A DNA stretch of 7,528 bases from Rudanella sp. GTDB taxonomy: Bacteria; Bacteroidota; Bacteroidia; Cytophagales; Spirosomataceae. Below are positions 6,859 through 7,528 of this stretch, in pieces. The number at the start of each line of letters is the position of its first letter. Position 1 is the first letter of the stretch. The notes below the pieces were generated by a model that was given only the letters and a program-made list of their open reading frames with translations, did not search any database and had not been told where the DNA came from. The stretch lies in the NCBI GenBank assembly GCA_026785985.1, contig JAJAYX010000869.1:1-7528 (forward strand). The letters run 5' to 3'. A program made the translations under genes and the position numbers.

Positions 6859-7528
6859 ATGCACATCACTTCGTCCGTTAGAACTCCGCTCGTTACCGGT
6901 GGTAAAACATACGCCGATGTAACAGAGGACGTTAGCCGACAGGTTGAAGGGCCTCCCACCCGTGAGTGGACGATAGCTTTCACCATTTCAGTAGTCGTAT
7001 TGCTTTATGGAACAGCCTGCGTGTTCTGGACATGGTGGGAGGGCTTAGGCGTTTGGGGTTTGAATAAAACCGTGGGCTGGGCCTGGGATATCACCAACTT
7101 TGTGTGGTGGGTAGGTATCGGTCATGCCGGTACACTGATCTCCGCCATCCTGTTGCTGTTTCGTCAGAAATGGCGGACGGCTGTGAACCGGGCGGCTGAA
7201 GCCATGACGATTTTTGCCGTTTTGTGCGCAGCGAGTTTCATTTTTTTGCACATGGGCCGCCCTTGGCTGGCTTATTGGGCATTGCCACTACCAAATACGT
7301 TCGGTTCATTGTGGGTGAACTTCAAGTCGCCCCTGGTATGGGACGTGTTCGCCATCAGTACCTACTTCACCGTATCACTGGTGTTCTGGTATATGGGTCT
7401 AATTCCTGACCTCGCTACCATCCGCGACCGCGCCCGCAGCAAAGTATCTCGTTATATCTATGGTGCTTTATCGCTCGGCTGGAACGGTTCGGCTAAAACA
7501 TGGGCACGGTATGAATATATGAGTTTGA
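6859..7528 (+). CDS. actC: Alternative complex III subunit ActC, NrfD/PsrC-like membrane protein; 3' end outside the window
   Basis: The frame opens at ATG 6859 and runs off the right edge without a stop, showing 223 residues, roughly the first half of a family member. ActC is the integral membrane subunit where menaquinol is thought to bind and be oxidised next to the [3Fe-4S] cluster of ActB; it has also been proposed to take part in proton translocation. Visible membrane segments lie at about 38-58, 78-100, 111-131 and 160-181. The pattern WDITNFVWWVGIGHAGTLIS, the HMGRPW motif and SPLVWD are typical of this family. H89, H131, D77 and D162 are polar residues in or next to helices and are candidates for quinol or proton contacts; that assignment is inference. 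The start follows an AT-rich leader (ATATAAAACC) without a Shine-Dalgarno sequence and lies 38 nt after the actB stop. A five-codon frame from ATG 6828 in that gap is not a plausible start. Confidence 0.9.
   Translation, partial: MHITSSVRTPLVTGGKTYADVTEDVSRQVEGPPTREWTIAFTISVVVLLYGTACVFWTWWEGLGVWGLNKTVGWAWDITNFVWWVGIGHAGTLISAILLLFRQKWRTAVNRAAEAMTIFAVLCAASFIFLHMGRPWLAYWALPLPNTFGSLWVNFKSPLVWDVFAISTYFTVSLVFWYMGLIPDLATIRDRARSKVSRYIYGALSLGWNGSAKTWARYEYMSL

Overview
The window looks like Bacteroidota chromosome, most likely the Cytophagales (Spirosoma-type) branch. The evidence is an alternative complex III (ACIII) operon with Bacteroidota-style subunits, a Bacteroidota promoter (TTTG / TAnnTTTG) in front of it, AT-rich leaders without Shine-Dalgarno sequences, moderate G+C, and a neighbouring GH78 polysaccharide-degrading enzyme. 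The genus is inferred from general resemblance, not from a search.

Layout. (1) Positions 1-1282, + strand: the C-terminal part of an alpha-L-rhamnosidase-like glycoside hydrolase, cut by the left edge. (2) Positions 1272-2051, - strand: a complete calcineurin-like metallophosphoesterase, convergent with the hydrolase and overlapping its 3' end by 11 bp. (3) Positions 2052-2379: a non-coding divergent region of about 330 bp. It holds a good promoter for the respiratory operon, a 17-bp inverted repeat, a direct repeat CACTTyGTGG with a 30-bp period, and a weak hairpin. (4) Positions 2380-7528, + strand: the first three genes of the ACIII operon, actA (hexahaem cytochrome c), actB (molybdopterin-oxidoreductase-like and iron-sulfur subunit) and actC (NrfD-like quinol-binding membrane subunit). 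The right edge cuts actC about halfway.

How the genes work together. ACIII replaces the cytochrome bc1 complex in organisms like this one. ActC should oxidise menaquinol in the membrane. Electrons then pass through the Fe-S clusters of ActB to the haems of ActA and on to a terminal oxidase. The actA product joins a tethered N-terminal monohaem cytochrome c domain to the membrane-anchored pentahaem domain, so it may carry its own electron shuttle. Gaps of 22 and 38 nt and a single clear promoter suggest one transcript; actD, actE, actF and possibly oxidase genes would be expected beyond the right edge. The hydrolase and the phosphoesterase show no functional link to the respiratory genes.

I see no CRISPR array, tRNA, rRNA, insertion sequence or phage gene. 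The system is a recognisable one. The parts most worth a second look are the haem-domain fusion in ActA, the Tat-plus-lipobox N-terminus and altered cofactor sites of ActB, and the repeats upstream of the operon promoter.
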